Source: Methanobacterium sp.
GTDB taxonomy: Archaea; Methanobacteriota; Methanobacteria; Methanobacteriales; Methanobacteriaceae
Direction of reading: 5' to 3'
Assembly (NCBI GenBank): GCA_015661405.1
Contig: JACWMK010000056.1
Coordinates: forward strand, 1-13,070
DNA length: 13,070 nt
Shown: positions 6,538 through 12,888 of the stretch, in pieces
Numbering within the stretch: position 1 is the stretch's first letter
How the letters are laid out: the number at the start of each line of letters is the position of its first letter
Notes under the pieces: model-generated
What the model was told of the DNA's origin: nothing
The model's input: only the letters and a program-made list of their open reading frames with translations
The model's database searches: none
Made by a program: the position numbers and the translations under genes

Positions 6538-6807
6538 ATTGGTTTATGTACTAAATGTGGAGGTAAAAATCCTGAAGATGCTAAATACTGTCAAGAATGT
6601 GGATATGAGATAATTGAATATCCATCGAAATATAAAAATATTAGTTTTTTAGCGTTTGCAGGGATTTTATTATTTATTCCTTTAGCAATTATTTGTGGGA
6701 TTTATTTATGGACTAGACCTGAAAAGTTTGCTAAAGACCGAGCTAAATTCATTATACCAATATCAATAGTGGTATGGGTAATATATGGCATCATGATTAT
6801 TCATTAA
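6538..6807 (+). CDS. Zinc-ribbon membrane protein with a non-standard start
   Basis: The frame encodes about 89 residues: a zinc ribbon at the N-terminus (CTKCGGKNPEDAKYCQECG), then two hydrophobic segments (about residues 34-54 and 68-88) separated by a short basic loop, predicted to anchor a metal-binding head in the membrane. The domain is the common archaeal 'CxxCG...CxxCG' ribbon. No ATG, GTG or TTG exists in frame before the first cysteine. A ribosome binding site (GGGGTG, 6527-6532) precedes ATT codons at 6535 and 6538, so ATT is the only possible start. Paralogs at 6824 and 9641 start with TTG. Here the matching TTG (6539) is out of frame because one T is missing before the first Cys codon. 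It is either a rare ATT-started gene or a freshly broken one. Confidence 0.6.
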   Translation: MGLCTKCGGKNPEDAKYCQECGYEIIEYPSKYKNISFLAFAGILLFIPLAIICGIYLWTRPEKFAKDRAKFIIPISIVVWVIYGIMIIH

Positions 6808-6823
6808 TGATGGGGGTGATTTT

Positions 6824-7356
6824 TTGGTATACTGTACGAAATGCGGAACAGAAAATGAAGAAGATGATAGTTTTTGCAAAAATTGTGGTAATAAATTAAA
6901 GAAAGAAAATATCAGTCGATTAAAAATTTATGATAATGAATTAAAAAAAGAAGATAAGATACAAAGAAAAGGATTTAAAAAATCAAATAACATCCTAAGA
7001 AGAAGATTAAAAAAAATTAATAAACGAGCTATCATTATTGGGATCGTTAGCTGGGTTGTTTTATTCTTTATATTTGAATTATTAAACTTTATAGGCCCAG
7101 CAACGATAGTGAACTCCTCAACTGATATTTTAGGATTTATACAGCACAACTAATAAGTAGTGCAATAGCAGGTTATATCGGAAATACTAATTATAAAAAT
7201 GGAATAGTGAATGGTGGTGTTCTATGCATTATTCCTACAATTCTCTTCGGATTTACTAGTGGAATAGAAGGTTTGGTTGTTGCTTTCTTTTTATTCTTAT
7301 GTTTCGGGGTTTTAGGAGGGATTATCGGCTGGATATTTAAAACTAGATTAATTTAA
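6824..7356 (+). pseudogene. Zinc-ribbon membrane protein split by a frameshift
   Basis: The first frame starts at TTG 6824 after GGGGGTGA (6811-6818) and gives MVYCTKCGT, a complete zinc ribbon (CxxC...CKNCG), a very basic helical linker and one membrane segment (about residues 66-90). It then stops at 7151. The frame one base back continues from about 7126 to 7356 with GYIGNTNYKNGIVNGG and two hydrophobic segments. This matches the second half of the protein at 8172-8585 (GGNYKDGVINGF). The intact product would be about 175 residues. The shift lies between 7126 and 7150 and is best explained by loss of one base. No canonical slippery heptamer with a stem is visible, so programmed frameshifting is unlikely; a sequencing error is possible. 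The function of the family is unknown. Confidence 0.7.
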
Positions 7357-7787
7357 TGCGAAAGCAATAACGCTAGTAATGTTTAATTATTGGGACATAT
7401 CAGTGATTAATCTTTTTACATTTAATTTCAAATAGAATATCTTGAAGATGGTTTAAAACAATATGCCAAGAAATGGAATCTACTCAAATAAAAATAATAC
7501 TTATTTTCATATTCTAGCTGAATTTGGCCTATTAGTTTATTATCTGTACATTGGTATTATTTCAACATTTTAATACCCAAATTTATTTCTTTCTAAATTA
7601 TCATATTAATTAAATAAAGGTGCATAGAACAATTATTATACTTTTTACCAGTTTCACGTATTTTTTTTTGTTTTTTAACATTAAGTGATGTTTTTCACAA
7701 AAAACTGACTTTATTTAAAAGCTTTTCTATTTGGTCTTAATAGCAAGTGATAATTATTAGAAATAATAAGCTCATACTTGAGAAAGA
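7357..7787. other. Long AT-rich gap with coding-like scraps
   Basis: There is no intact gene here. One plus frame (7426-7491) reads FQIEYLEDGLKQYAKKWNLL and stops, which looks like the C-terminus of a lost protein. A 36-codon frame starting MPRNGIYSNK (about 7463) is hydrophobic at its end but has no ribosome binding site. T-rich runs at 7660-7678 could terminate transcription. A TATA-like TTATTTAAAA at 7711-7720, 68-77 bases before the next gene, is a candidate promoter for it. Confidence 0.4.
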
Positions 7788-8159
7788 ATGGTAAATAATA
7801 AATCCAATTTGAATAACTTATACAAGATATTTTTAGAATTGCCGATTTGCCACAGATTACCTAATAGAACATTTAAAATTAGAAATTGGTATTTCCCTGT
7901 TTGTGCAAGGTGTACAGGTTTTTATATAGGTGCATTTTCTTATTTTATTTATGTATATTTCTTTTTTGTAGAATATACTATTACTTTAATTTTAATTGCA
8001 TTTCTAATGATAGTTCCTACATTATTAGATGGTTCAACCCAATTATTTGATCTTAGAAATAGTAATAACATTTTAAGATTATTTACAGGTTTAATAGGGG
8101 GTGTTGGTCTTGCGATTTTAATTAAAGCTCTTAAATATTTAATTTTATTGCATTTATAA
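7788..8159 (+). CDS. DUF2085 family membrane protein
   Basis: The 123-residue protein matches DUF2085: CHRLPNRTF at residues 21-29, VCARCTGFYIG at 38-48, a membrane segment (about 43-75), LLDGSTQLF with its Asp, and RNSNNILRLFTGLIGG near 88-103, followed by a last membrane segment. The conserved Cys21-His22-Arg and Cys39/Cys42 suggest a metal or redox site at the membrane surface; the activity is not known to me. The length is normal for the family. The ATG has only a weak purine-rich signal (GAGAAAG) upstream. The next gene starts 12 bases after its stop, so it probably leads a three-gene transcript with 8172 and 8582. Confidence 0.8.
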   Translation: MVNNKSNLNNLYKIFLELPICHRLPNRTFKIRNWYFPVCARCTGFYIGAFSYFIYVYFFFVEYTITLILIAFLMIVPTLLDGSTQLFDLRNSNNILRLFTGLIGGVGLAILIKALKYLILLHL

Positions 8160-8171
8160 ACCGGGGGAAAA

Positions 8172-8585
8172 ATGACGGAACAAGTAACAGAGGGTAAAGA
8201 ATTAAAAAAAACTATAAAAAATAAACCATTATTGGATACAAAAAGATTAATTGGTATCATTATTGGTGTTATAATTATATTTACAGTTAGATCATTACTA
8301 CATTTTGTTAATGGTAATTATATTTTATATATAGCTTGGATCTTAACTGCATTTGGTGGATTAGTTGTTTCATTTATAGCTGGTGGCAATTATAAAGACG
8401 GAGTTATTAATGGTTTTATTGCTGGTTTTATTGCAGGTGCATTATTATTTTTTTATTTCGGAGAATCGGGGGGTACATTCTTTTTAGCTTCATTATTTGG
8501 TTTTTCCCTAGCATTTGCGATATTAAGTCTTATTGGTGGTTTAATAGGTATATTTATTATAAAACATAGGGGGATGGGAAAGTGA
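8172..8585 (+). CDS. Four-helix membrane protein, DUF5518-like
   Basis: The 137-residue protein has a charged start (1-30) and four hydrophobic segments at about 33-51, 56-75, 84-102 and 107-131. Between the second and third lies GGNYKDGVINGF, a Gly-rich motif of small methanogen membrane proteins that I associate with DUF5518. That label is from memory and uncertain. The same motif occurs in the second half of the frameshifted gene at 6824-7356, where it is joined to a zinc ribbon that this protein lacks. The ATG follows a GGGGG run four bases upstream. Its last codons overlap the GTG start of the zinc-ribbon gene at 8582 by four bases (GTGA), indicating translational coupling. Function unknown. 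Confidence 0.7.
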   Translation: MTEQVTEGKELKKTIKNKPLLDTKRLIGIIIGVIIIFTVRSLLHFVNGNYILYIAWILTAFGGLVVSFIAGGNYKDGVINGFIAGFIAGALLFFYFGESGGTFFLASLFGFSLAFAILSLIGGLIGIFIIKHRGMGK

Positions 8586-9187
8586 CAAAAATATGTTCAA
8601 ATTGTAAATCAGTAAATGCGGATGATGCTACGTTTTGTCAAAATTGTGGTAAAAGTATTAACCAAACATCAAAAGCGACACAAAGTAGTAATAATCCAAA
8701 AAGTGGTGGGGGTATTTCAGACCGGTGGAATAAACAGAGTAAACGAAATCAAGCAGCGATAGGAATAGCTGGAGTTTGTTGTATTGGTTTAATCATTATA
8801 ATAGCTGTAGGTGGGATGCTTTCTCCAAATCAAACAGCTAATACTGCAAATACAAATTCTACAACAACTCCCACACCAACTACTACTTCAAATTCAACTT
8901 CTAGCAGTACGAATACTGCTTCAAATTTAGGCGACCAGATTCAAGTTGTTTATGATGGTTCATGGACTGGTGATATAGATCAAGATTCTTCTTCTCATAG
9001 TGTAGATGGAAGTGGTACTGAAACCTTGAATTTGACTGGCAATCCATCAATTGTTTCGGTAGATTTCCAGAAAAGTGATGATGGAAGTGGAACATTAACC
9101 GTCAATATACTTCAAAACGGAAATGTAGTAGATACTGAAAGTACATCAGCACAATATGGAGTTGTCAGTACAGCATATACATTTTAA
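8582..9187 (+). CDS. Zinc-ribbon, single-span protein with an exported beta-rich domain
   Basis: Domains in order: a zinc ribbon (Cys5, 8, 19, 22), a polar linker, one membrane segment (about 58-80, GIAGVCCIGLIIIIAVGG), a Ser/Thr/Asn-rich spacer (83-115), and a beta-rich domain (118-201) with SWTGDI, TLNLTGNPSIVSVDF and a closing YGVVSTAYTF. Thr/Ser spacers are usual for archaeal surface proteins carrying glycans, so the ribbon is probably cytoplasmic and the beta domain outside. This suggests a link between an internal metal-binding head and an extracellular domain; a signalling or structural role is a guess. The GTG start overlaps the stop of the previous gene (GTGA), with a GGGGATGGG stretch upstream as a possible ribosome binding site. 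A poly-T tract follows the stop, consistent with the end of the transcript. Confidence 0.8.
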   Translation: MTKICSNCKSVNADDATFCQNCGKSINQTSKATQSSNNPKSGGGISDRWNKQSKRNQAAIGIAGVCCIGLIIIIAVGGMLSPNQTANTANTNSTTTPTPTTTSNSTSSSTNTASNLGDQIQVVYDGSWTGDIDQDSSSHSVDGSGTETLNLTGNPSIVSVDFQKSDDGSGTLTVNILQNGNVVDTESTSAQYGVVSTAYTF

Positions 9188-9195
9188 CTAATTTT

Positions 9196-9215
9196 CCATT
9201 TTTTATTTTTTTTTA
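9196..9215 (+). terminator. Poly-T terminator after the exported-domain gene
   Basis: Two T runs of six and nine lie 9-26 bases past the stop at 9187. This fits archaeal intrinsic termination, which needs T tracts and no stem. Confidence 0.45.
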
Positions 9216-9240
9216 TGAAAATTGATGAATGGAGTATTTG

Positions 9241-9582
9241 ATGATAAACGATGAGAAAGGATTTTTTTTCGCGTTTGGGCCTTGGTGGTTTGTAATAATT
9301 GTAATGATTATTTCAGTTATTGCTGGTTTATTCAGACAAAATAGTGTTCCAAAAAAGAATGTTAATTTAGTTAATGATTTTATACCTCCTGAAAAATCAA
9401 CTAATAATGAATTATCCAATATTATTTGTCCACAATGCGGGAAAATTAATAATAAGAGTGCTAAATTTTGTATTAAATGTTCTAATCCACTAATCAAAGA
9501 TTTGAAAATTCCTTGTCCTGTTTGCGGAACTAAAAATCCAATAGAAGCCAAATACTGTCAAGAGTGTGGAGCTAAAATTTAG
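9241..9582 (+). CDS. Membrane-anchored double zinc-ribbon protein
   Basis: One N-terminal membrane segment (about residues 11-31, GPWWFVIIVMIISVIAGLF) is followed by a polar linker and two consecutive zinc ribbons. The first is CPQCGKINNKSAKFCIKCSN and the second has CPVCG and CQECG, eight cysteines in all. The arrangement (membrane first, ribbons at the C-terminus) is the reverse of the neighbours. I chose ATG 9241 because GGAG (9231-9234) lies six bases before it; ATG 9229, four codons earlier, has only a weak signal. Double ribbons of this sort bind zinc and often serve as protein or nucleic-acid interaction modules. The specific role is unknown. It sits between the exported-domain gene and the last zinc-ribbon gene. 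Confidence 0.75.
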   Translation: MINDEKGFFFAFGPWWFVIIVMIISVIAGLFRQNSVPKKNVNLVNDFIPPEKSTNNELSNIICPQCGKINNKSAKFCIKCSNPLIKDLKIPCPVCGTKNPIEAKYCQECGAKI

Positions 9583-9640
9583 TATTTAGTAATATATTAC
9601 GTTAAAATGCGGGTTAAGATATGGTCTTGGAGGGGGTATT

Positions 9641-9961
9641 TTGGTGGTTTATTGTACTAAATGTGGAGCTGAAAATCAAAACGATGCTAAATACTGCCAA
9701 AACTGCGGAGAATCGTTAAAAGCTAAAGAGAATTATGAAGAAAAACGTCCCTTAGTAAGTGCAGGTTTAAATCTTTTAATTGCAGGATTAGGATTTGTTT
9801 ATTTAAAAGAATATCCTAAAGCTTTACTTTCTTTTGTAATTGTTGTAATTGGTGCTTTAATTGGTGGATGGATTCTAGCTATCATTGCTTTATTCCTTGT
9901 GATGGTTTGGAGTTACATAGAAACTGATAAAATTAATAGTAAAAGTATGGACGGAAATTAA
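9641..9961 (+). CDS. Zinc-ribbon protein with a C-terminal membrane hairpin
   Basis: The protein begins MVVYCTKCGAENQNDAKYCQ, a full zinc ribbon with NCG, followed by a charged linker and a hydrophobic region (about 38-96) that includes GLGFVYLKEYPKALLSF and two long membrane helices; this resembles small TM2-like membrane hairpins. TTG 9641 follows GGAGGGGGT (9629-9637). GTG 9644, one codon on, would give the MVYC start of its relative at 6824 and is equally likely. The first 40 bases are close to those of the gene at 6538, and a short identical stretch (CTAAATACTG) occurs inside both ribbons, pointing to a common origin. The stop overlaps by two to three bases with the end of a convergent fragment on the other strand. 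Confidence 0.75.
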   Translation: MVVYCTKCGAENQNDAKYCQNCGESLKAKENYEEKRPLVSAGLNLLIAGLGFVYLKEYPKALLSFVIVVIGALIGGWILAIIALFLVMVWSYIETDKINSKSMDGN

Positions 9962-10077
9962 AGTATAAAATTGAATAATGATTTAAAAAGAAGAAATGCA
10001 TACCTTTCATCAGGTTTTCTGCCTTTATTTTTACCTCTCCCATCTAAAAACAGATTAATTGATCTTTCTATGTCCAT
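9958..10077 (-). pseudogene. Short N-terminal gene fragment
   Basis: The minus strand encodes 39 residues from ATG 10077, with AAGGTG about nine bases upstream as a ribosome binding site. MDIERSINLFLDGRGKNKGR followed by KPDERYA looks like the beginning of a conserved methanogen protein. After RYA the sequence turns into generic hydrophobic residues and stops inside the end of the convergent zinc-ribbon gene. A good start signal with an abrupt end suggests a truncated gene whose remainder was replaced. I cannot name the family with confidence. Confidence 0.4.
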
Positions 10078-10300
10078 AACAATACACCTTAATTTATTAG
10101 TGTAGATTAATTAATATTAAATTTTTTTAATTTTCTAGATCCTGGCTTGATTTCTTACTCCCGCGCTTGCCCGCTTGCTTTATTGCTTATATAGTTAATT
10201 TTGATTTAGAGGATAATTTACTAATTAACCTTCCTTTGCAATAACAAGATTTAAGCAATTAATTGGTTTATGAGAAATGGAAATAAAATGGAATGTTAAA
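10078..10300. other. Intergenic stretch with a GC-richer repeat patch
   Basis: No gene seen. A locally GC-rich patch (10158-10190) contains the partial direct repeat CGCTTGC-CCGCTTGC followed by TTGCTT. This stands out in an AT-rich background but forms no obvious stem. Confidence 0.35.
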
Positions 10301-11995
10301 TCAAAAACTCCAAATATTTATAGCTGTTTTTGCAAGTTCGTTGGATCTATCTCTTATCTGTTTTTCATTCCACTCTTTTTGTTGAGACAAATGACGATTT
10401 AATTTTAAACCACTATTTTTGAATCCATTTTCCATGTCACGTTTTTCTTTAAATATTTTATTAGAATATTCTTGGTTATAACCAGTTAAGGTTAGATTAC
10501 CAATGGATTCTAAATATTTATTGTGTATAGCTTCCCAATTTTCCCCTAAATCTTTTTTCCACTCTTTATTAAGGGTTTGAGGCATAATATGCTCAAGTTG
10601 CATTTCACTTAATTTTACAATTTCTTTATTATCAGGATATTTTTCTATTTCTTCGAGTATATATCTAAAAACTTTTTTGTAAGAATTACTTTCTTTTAGA
10701 CATTTTCTAAACTCACTTCTATCTGGCATTCGTTGATTTCCAGTTCCATTAGTAAATATTTCTTTTAGTGATTGAGTTATATTCATCTCATCTAATGACC
10801 CATATATCCTAGGGAAATATGAATTCAACGCATTTACTGGAATACCACAAACAGACCTTCTTACCACAAAAGTTTCAATTGCTTGCAAACATTCGACAAA
10901 ATCTTCAATAAAGAAATCTACATGTTGATTCTTATAATCATCATATAATTTAAGAAGTAGTGGATAAGCTGTAGTGTTGTCTAAACGGTTAAATTTCTCA
11001 AAATAAATTCCTAATTCCGCTTCTTTTTCATTTTTAGGATATAAAAATTTACTATAATATTCAGAAAACTGCATAAGTCTTTTCATTATCCAAATAAAAG
11101 CATCTTGATTCATAGCATTTTTATCTACAAAATCTTTAAATGTTATATATAACTTATTAAACGTTGGCAGGTCTCCATCCATAGCCAAATAGTGCCTTAT
11201 GAAATTATCCATTTTTTTGTCTCTCAATGTTCTTTTCTTTTCAAGCCCCATATCTCCTTCTATTAATGTCTGTAATGGTAGCCATATGTTTTTATAAGAT
11301 TCTTTTTGATTAACTGGATTTAATTTCATAAATAAGTAATTTCGTACTAGATCTGATTGAGTTAATGGTACTCCTGTTCCATTAAGAGTTTCAAATATTA
11401 AATAAGGATCATCTTTCTCTTGCAAAGATATATCAACAATTGAAAAATTAGATAATATAGTTTTTTTAATTAAATCTAATCTTTCAGTTTCATTTATCTC
11501 TCCAAATTTTCCCTTAAAAAAGCTATAAGTTTCAAAAATTCGACTTTTAGAATCTTTAACATCTTTTCCTTCTATTATTTTAAAAAATATATTTTGATCT
11601 TTCTGAGTTGGTAATAATTTATATTTATTTTTGGAGTGATGTTGATTCAATAAATAATAGTCGTTAATTTCATACCTAGTTGTGTGTTCTGGATCTAATT
11701 CTATGATCCGTTCCCTAATTGTAGCAAGTATGATAAATATTGTAGTCAATCGTTGTTGTCCATCTACTACAGTAAATTCTGAAACACTAGAAGCACCACC
11801 AGGTGCGGGCATTGTTACAAAGGAACCAAAAAAATGATGTTCCATTTTGTAATAATTTGTTTCTGTTTCTTCTATGTCATCCCATAATCTTTCTATATCT
11901 TTTTTCTCCCAAACATATTCTCTCTGAAATAAAGGAACTATGAATTGTTTACTTCCTTCTAAAAAAACCCGAATTTGAGTATCATTAGCTTTCAT
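10301..11995 (-). CDS. GmrSD-like modification-dependent nuclease (DUF262 + DUF1524 fusion)
   Basis: The 564-residue protein joins the two halves of GmrSD type IV restriction enzymes. At the N-terminus DUF262 shows VPLFQREYVW (20-29), FFGSFV (55-60) and VVDGQQRLTT (77-86); the DGQQR motif is the family's nucleotide-binding/hydrolysis hallmark. At the C-terminus the DUF1524 His-Me (HNH) nuclease shows LEHIMPQ (467-473), IGNLTL (498-503) and SNKIFKEK (511-518), with His469, Asn500 and Asn512 as the expected active-site residues. All key motifs are present, so it is probably active. Known relatives cut modified (for example glucosylated) phage DNA with NTP use; the target here is unknown. The ATG follows a GGGGGGAA run. 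A small membrane ORF overlaps its start. Confidence 0.92.
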   Translation of the reverse strand: MKANDTQIRVFLEGSKQFIVPLFQREYVWEKKDIERLWDDIEETETNYYKMEHHFFGSFVTMPAPGGASSVSEFTVVDGQQRLTTIFIILATIRERIIELDPEHTTRYEINDYYLLNQHHSKNKYKLLPTQKDQNIFFKIIEGKDVKDSKSRIFETYSFFKGKFGEINETERLDLIKKTILSNFSIVDISLQEKDDPYLIFETLNGTGVPLTQSDLVRNYLFMKLNPVNQKESYKNIWLPLQTLIEGDMGLEKKRTLRDKKMDNFIRHYLAMDGDLPTFNKLYITFKDFVDKNAMNQDAFIWIMKRLMQFSEYYSKFLYPKNEKEAELGIYFEKFNRLDNTTAYPLLLKLYDDYKNQHVDFFIEDFVECLQAIETFVVRRSVCGIPVNALNSYFPRIYGSLDEMNITQSLKEIFTNGTGNQRMPDRSEFRKCLKESNSYKKVFRYILEEIEKYPDNKEIVKLSEMQLEHIMPQTLNKEWKKDLGENWEAIHNKYLESIGNLTLTGYNQEYSNKIFKEKRDMENGFKNSGLKLNRHLSQQKEWNEKQIRDRSNELAKTAINIWSF

Positions 11996-12119
11996 GAGAT
12001 TCCCCCCTAGTAGAATTTAAATGCTTCTTAACCTTAGCATTTACTTTATTTATTTTTAATTTTAGAATGATCAATATTATCGAAATTAAATAAATTGTAA
12101 TAAATAAATATTGAATCAT
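11985..12119 (-). CDS. Small single-span membrane ORF overlapping the GmrSD-like gene
   Basis: A 44-residue frame starts at ATG 12119 and ends inside the first codons of the nuclease gene (overlap 11985-11995). It has a hydrophobic helix at residues 3-20 (QYLFITIYLISIILIILK) and a basic tail, giving an expected orientation with the tail in the cytoplasm. The nuclease's G-rich ribosome binding site lies within this ORF, the usual layout of translational coupling. Its own ribosome binding site is weak; a TATA-like box sits about 45 bases upstream, which would make a short leader. It may be an accessory peptide, but a chance ORF in AT-rich DNA cannot be excluded. Confidence 0.4.
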   Translation of the reverse strand: MIQYLFITIYLISIILIILKLKINKVNAKVKKHLNSTRGESHES

Positions 12120-12331
12120 TATTCTACAGATTAATTCTTATTAACGATTTAATTATAGCAAATATATGGTTTATGTATCTGATCATTTCTTTCATTCTCA
12201 AACATATTCATGATATATGTGGCTACAAAATATCTTATTCTAAATAATTCATTTTAAGTTTTAGATAATATATAGAACCTATCTAAGTTTAATCTGATTT
12301 GATCCAAAGATAAAAGAATTTTCTCTATTTA
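12120..12331. other. AT-rich intergenic region
   Basis: Apart from the candidate TATA box I see no gene or clear structure. The longest minus-strand frame here (MNMFENERND..., 20 codons) has no ribosome binding site. Confidence 0.4.
12158..12171 (-). promoter_or_regulatory. Candidate TATA box for the small ORF and GmrSD-like gene
   Basis: On the minus strand an ACCATATATTTGC box stands about 45 bases before the small ORF and about 170 before the nuclease. It is a fair archaeal TATA match, but several similar AT runs exist nearby. Confidence 0.3.
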
Positions 12332-12445
12332 TTACTGTTTTAATAGAGGATGTATCACTTCAATTCCTTCTTCTTTTAGGACATCGAATAATTCTACGTG
12401 ACCTGTGTGAATAGGATAAACCTTTTCGGGGTTGATTTTCTTAAA
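12332..12445 (-). pseudogene. C-terminal fragment of a metallo-beta-lactamase-fold protein
   Basis: The minus strand reads FKKINPEKVYPIHTGHVELF then DVLKEEGIEVIHPLLKQ and a stop. INPEKVYPIHT resembles the last conserved segment of metallo-beta-lactamase-fold nucleases and hydrolases of the RNase J type, where the His of 'PIHT' follows the final beta strand. Only about 37 residues remain and the metal-binding HxHxDH part is missing. A stop (12446-12448) lies directly upstream, with a DUF2117 remnant before it in another frame, so this is a gene tail left by a deletion or rearrangement. Which member of the fold it came from cannot be told from so little. Confidence 0.55.
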
Positions 12446-12888
12446 TCAATTTTACCCAGCTTTTGAATTCCATGTCCTTTAATTTCACCACCAATTATAC
12501 CAATTATAATTCCATCCTCAGCTACAATAGTGACTTCACTAGAAGTTGATTTTCCCACAACTATACCATTTACAAACAGGTTCTCTTTAGGTGATACACC
12601 GGCAATTTTACGATACGATTTAAGATTTTCTTGAAAGCAGCATGACTTACTATTAATTTCATTTACTATTTCTGTGGGATTAATAATCTCTAAATTAAGT
12701 TCTTTAGCAATAATTACCGAAAATTTCTCAAGATCGGAATTCCACGCTACTAAACTTCCATCATCTTCGCCTGGTCTTTCAATTTGAATTAAAGGTGTAT
12801 TAACAGGGCAATTATTCCATACTTTGAATCCAAAAGTATGTCCAGTCAAACTAGATTTCCCATAATTAATTAAAAAAATTATGCAAAA
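12394..12888 (-). pseudogene. N-terminally truncated DUF2117 gene
   Basis: The minus frame begins after a stop at 12889 with IIFLINYGKSSLTGHTFGF, equivalent to the 'LLNHGKT..TG..FG' segment in the middle of DUF2117 proteins. It continues with PLIQIERPGEDDGSLVAW, a GVSPKENLFVNGIVVGKST segment, and GGEIKGHGIQKLGKIDLRK, all typical of the family. The usual first part (about the N-terminal third, with its Gly-rich motif) is gone and no start codon is available except a TTG at 12849 that lies inside the domain. After IDLRK the frame runs on for 14 unrelated residues through the metallo-beta-lactamase fragment. DUF2117 is a methanogen family of unknown function. The truncation indicates a chromosomal gene broken at the edge of an island. 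Confidence 0.75.
12432..12449. repeat. Perfect 7-bp hairpin at the junction of two gene remnants
   Basis: TTGATTT and AAATCAA are separated by TCTT. The hairpin lies exactly where the DUF2117 C-terminus gives way to the metallo-beta-lactamase fragment. It could have promoted a deletion, or be the terminator of the former DUF2117 gene; the 7-bp stem may also be chance. Confidence 0.4.

Noticed and set aside
7120..7156. Programmed -1 ribosomal frameshifting
   Set aside because: The direction fits, but there is no X-XXY-YYZ heptamer in the zero frame and no evident downstream stem or pseudoknot; mutation or sequencing error is simpler.
7691..7704. GTGA...TCAC short inverted repeat as an operator of the DUF2085 gene
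   Set aside because: A 4-bp arm is too short to separate from chance in AT-rich intergenic DNA.
7949..8260. Minus-strand 103-residue ORF
   Set aside because: It is antisense to the DUF2085 gene and the start of the next one, which have clear family motifs.
9213..9551. Minus-strand 112-residue ORF
   Set aside because: It is antisense to the double zinc-ribbon gene with its eight ordered cysteines.
10158..10190. GC-richer patch with partial CGCTTGC repeats as a CRISPR-like or iteron array
   Set aside because: There are only two to three imperfect units without spacers of regular length.
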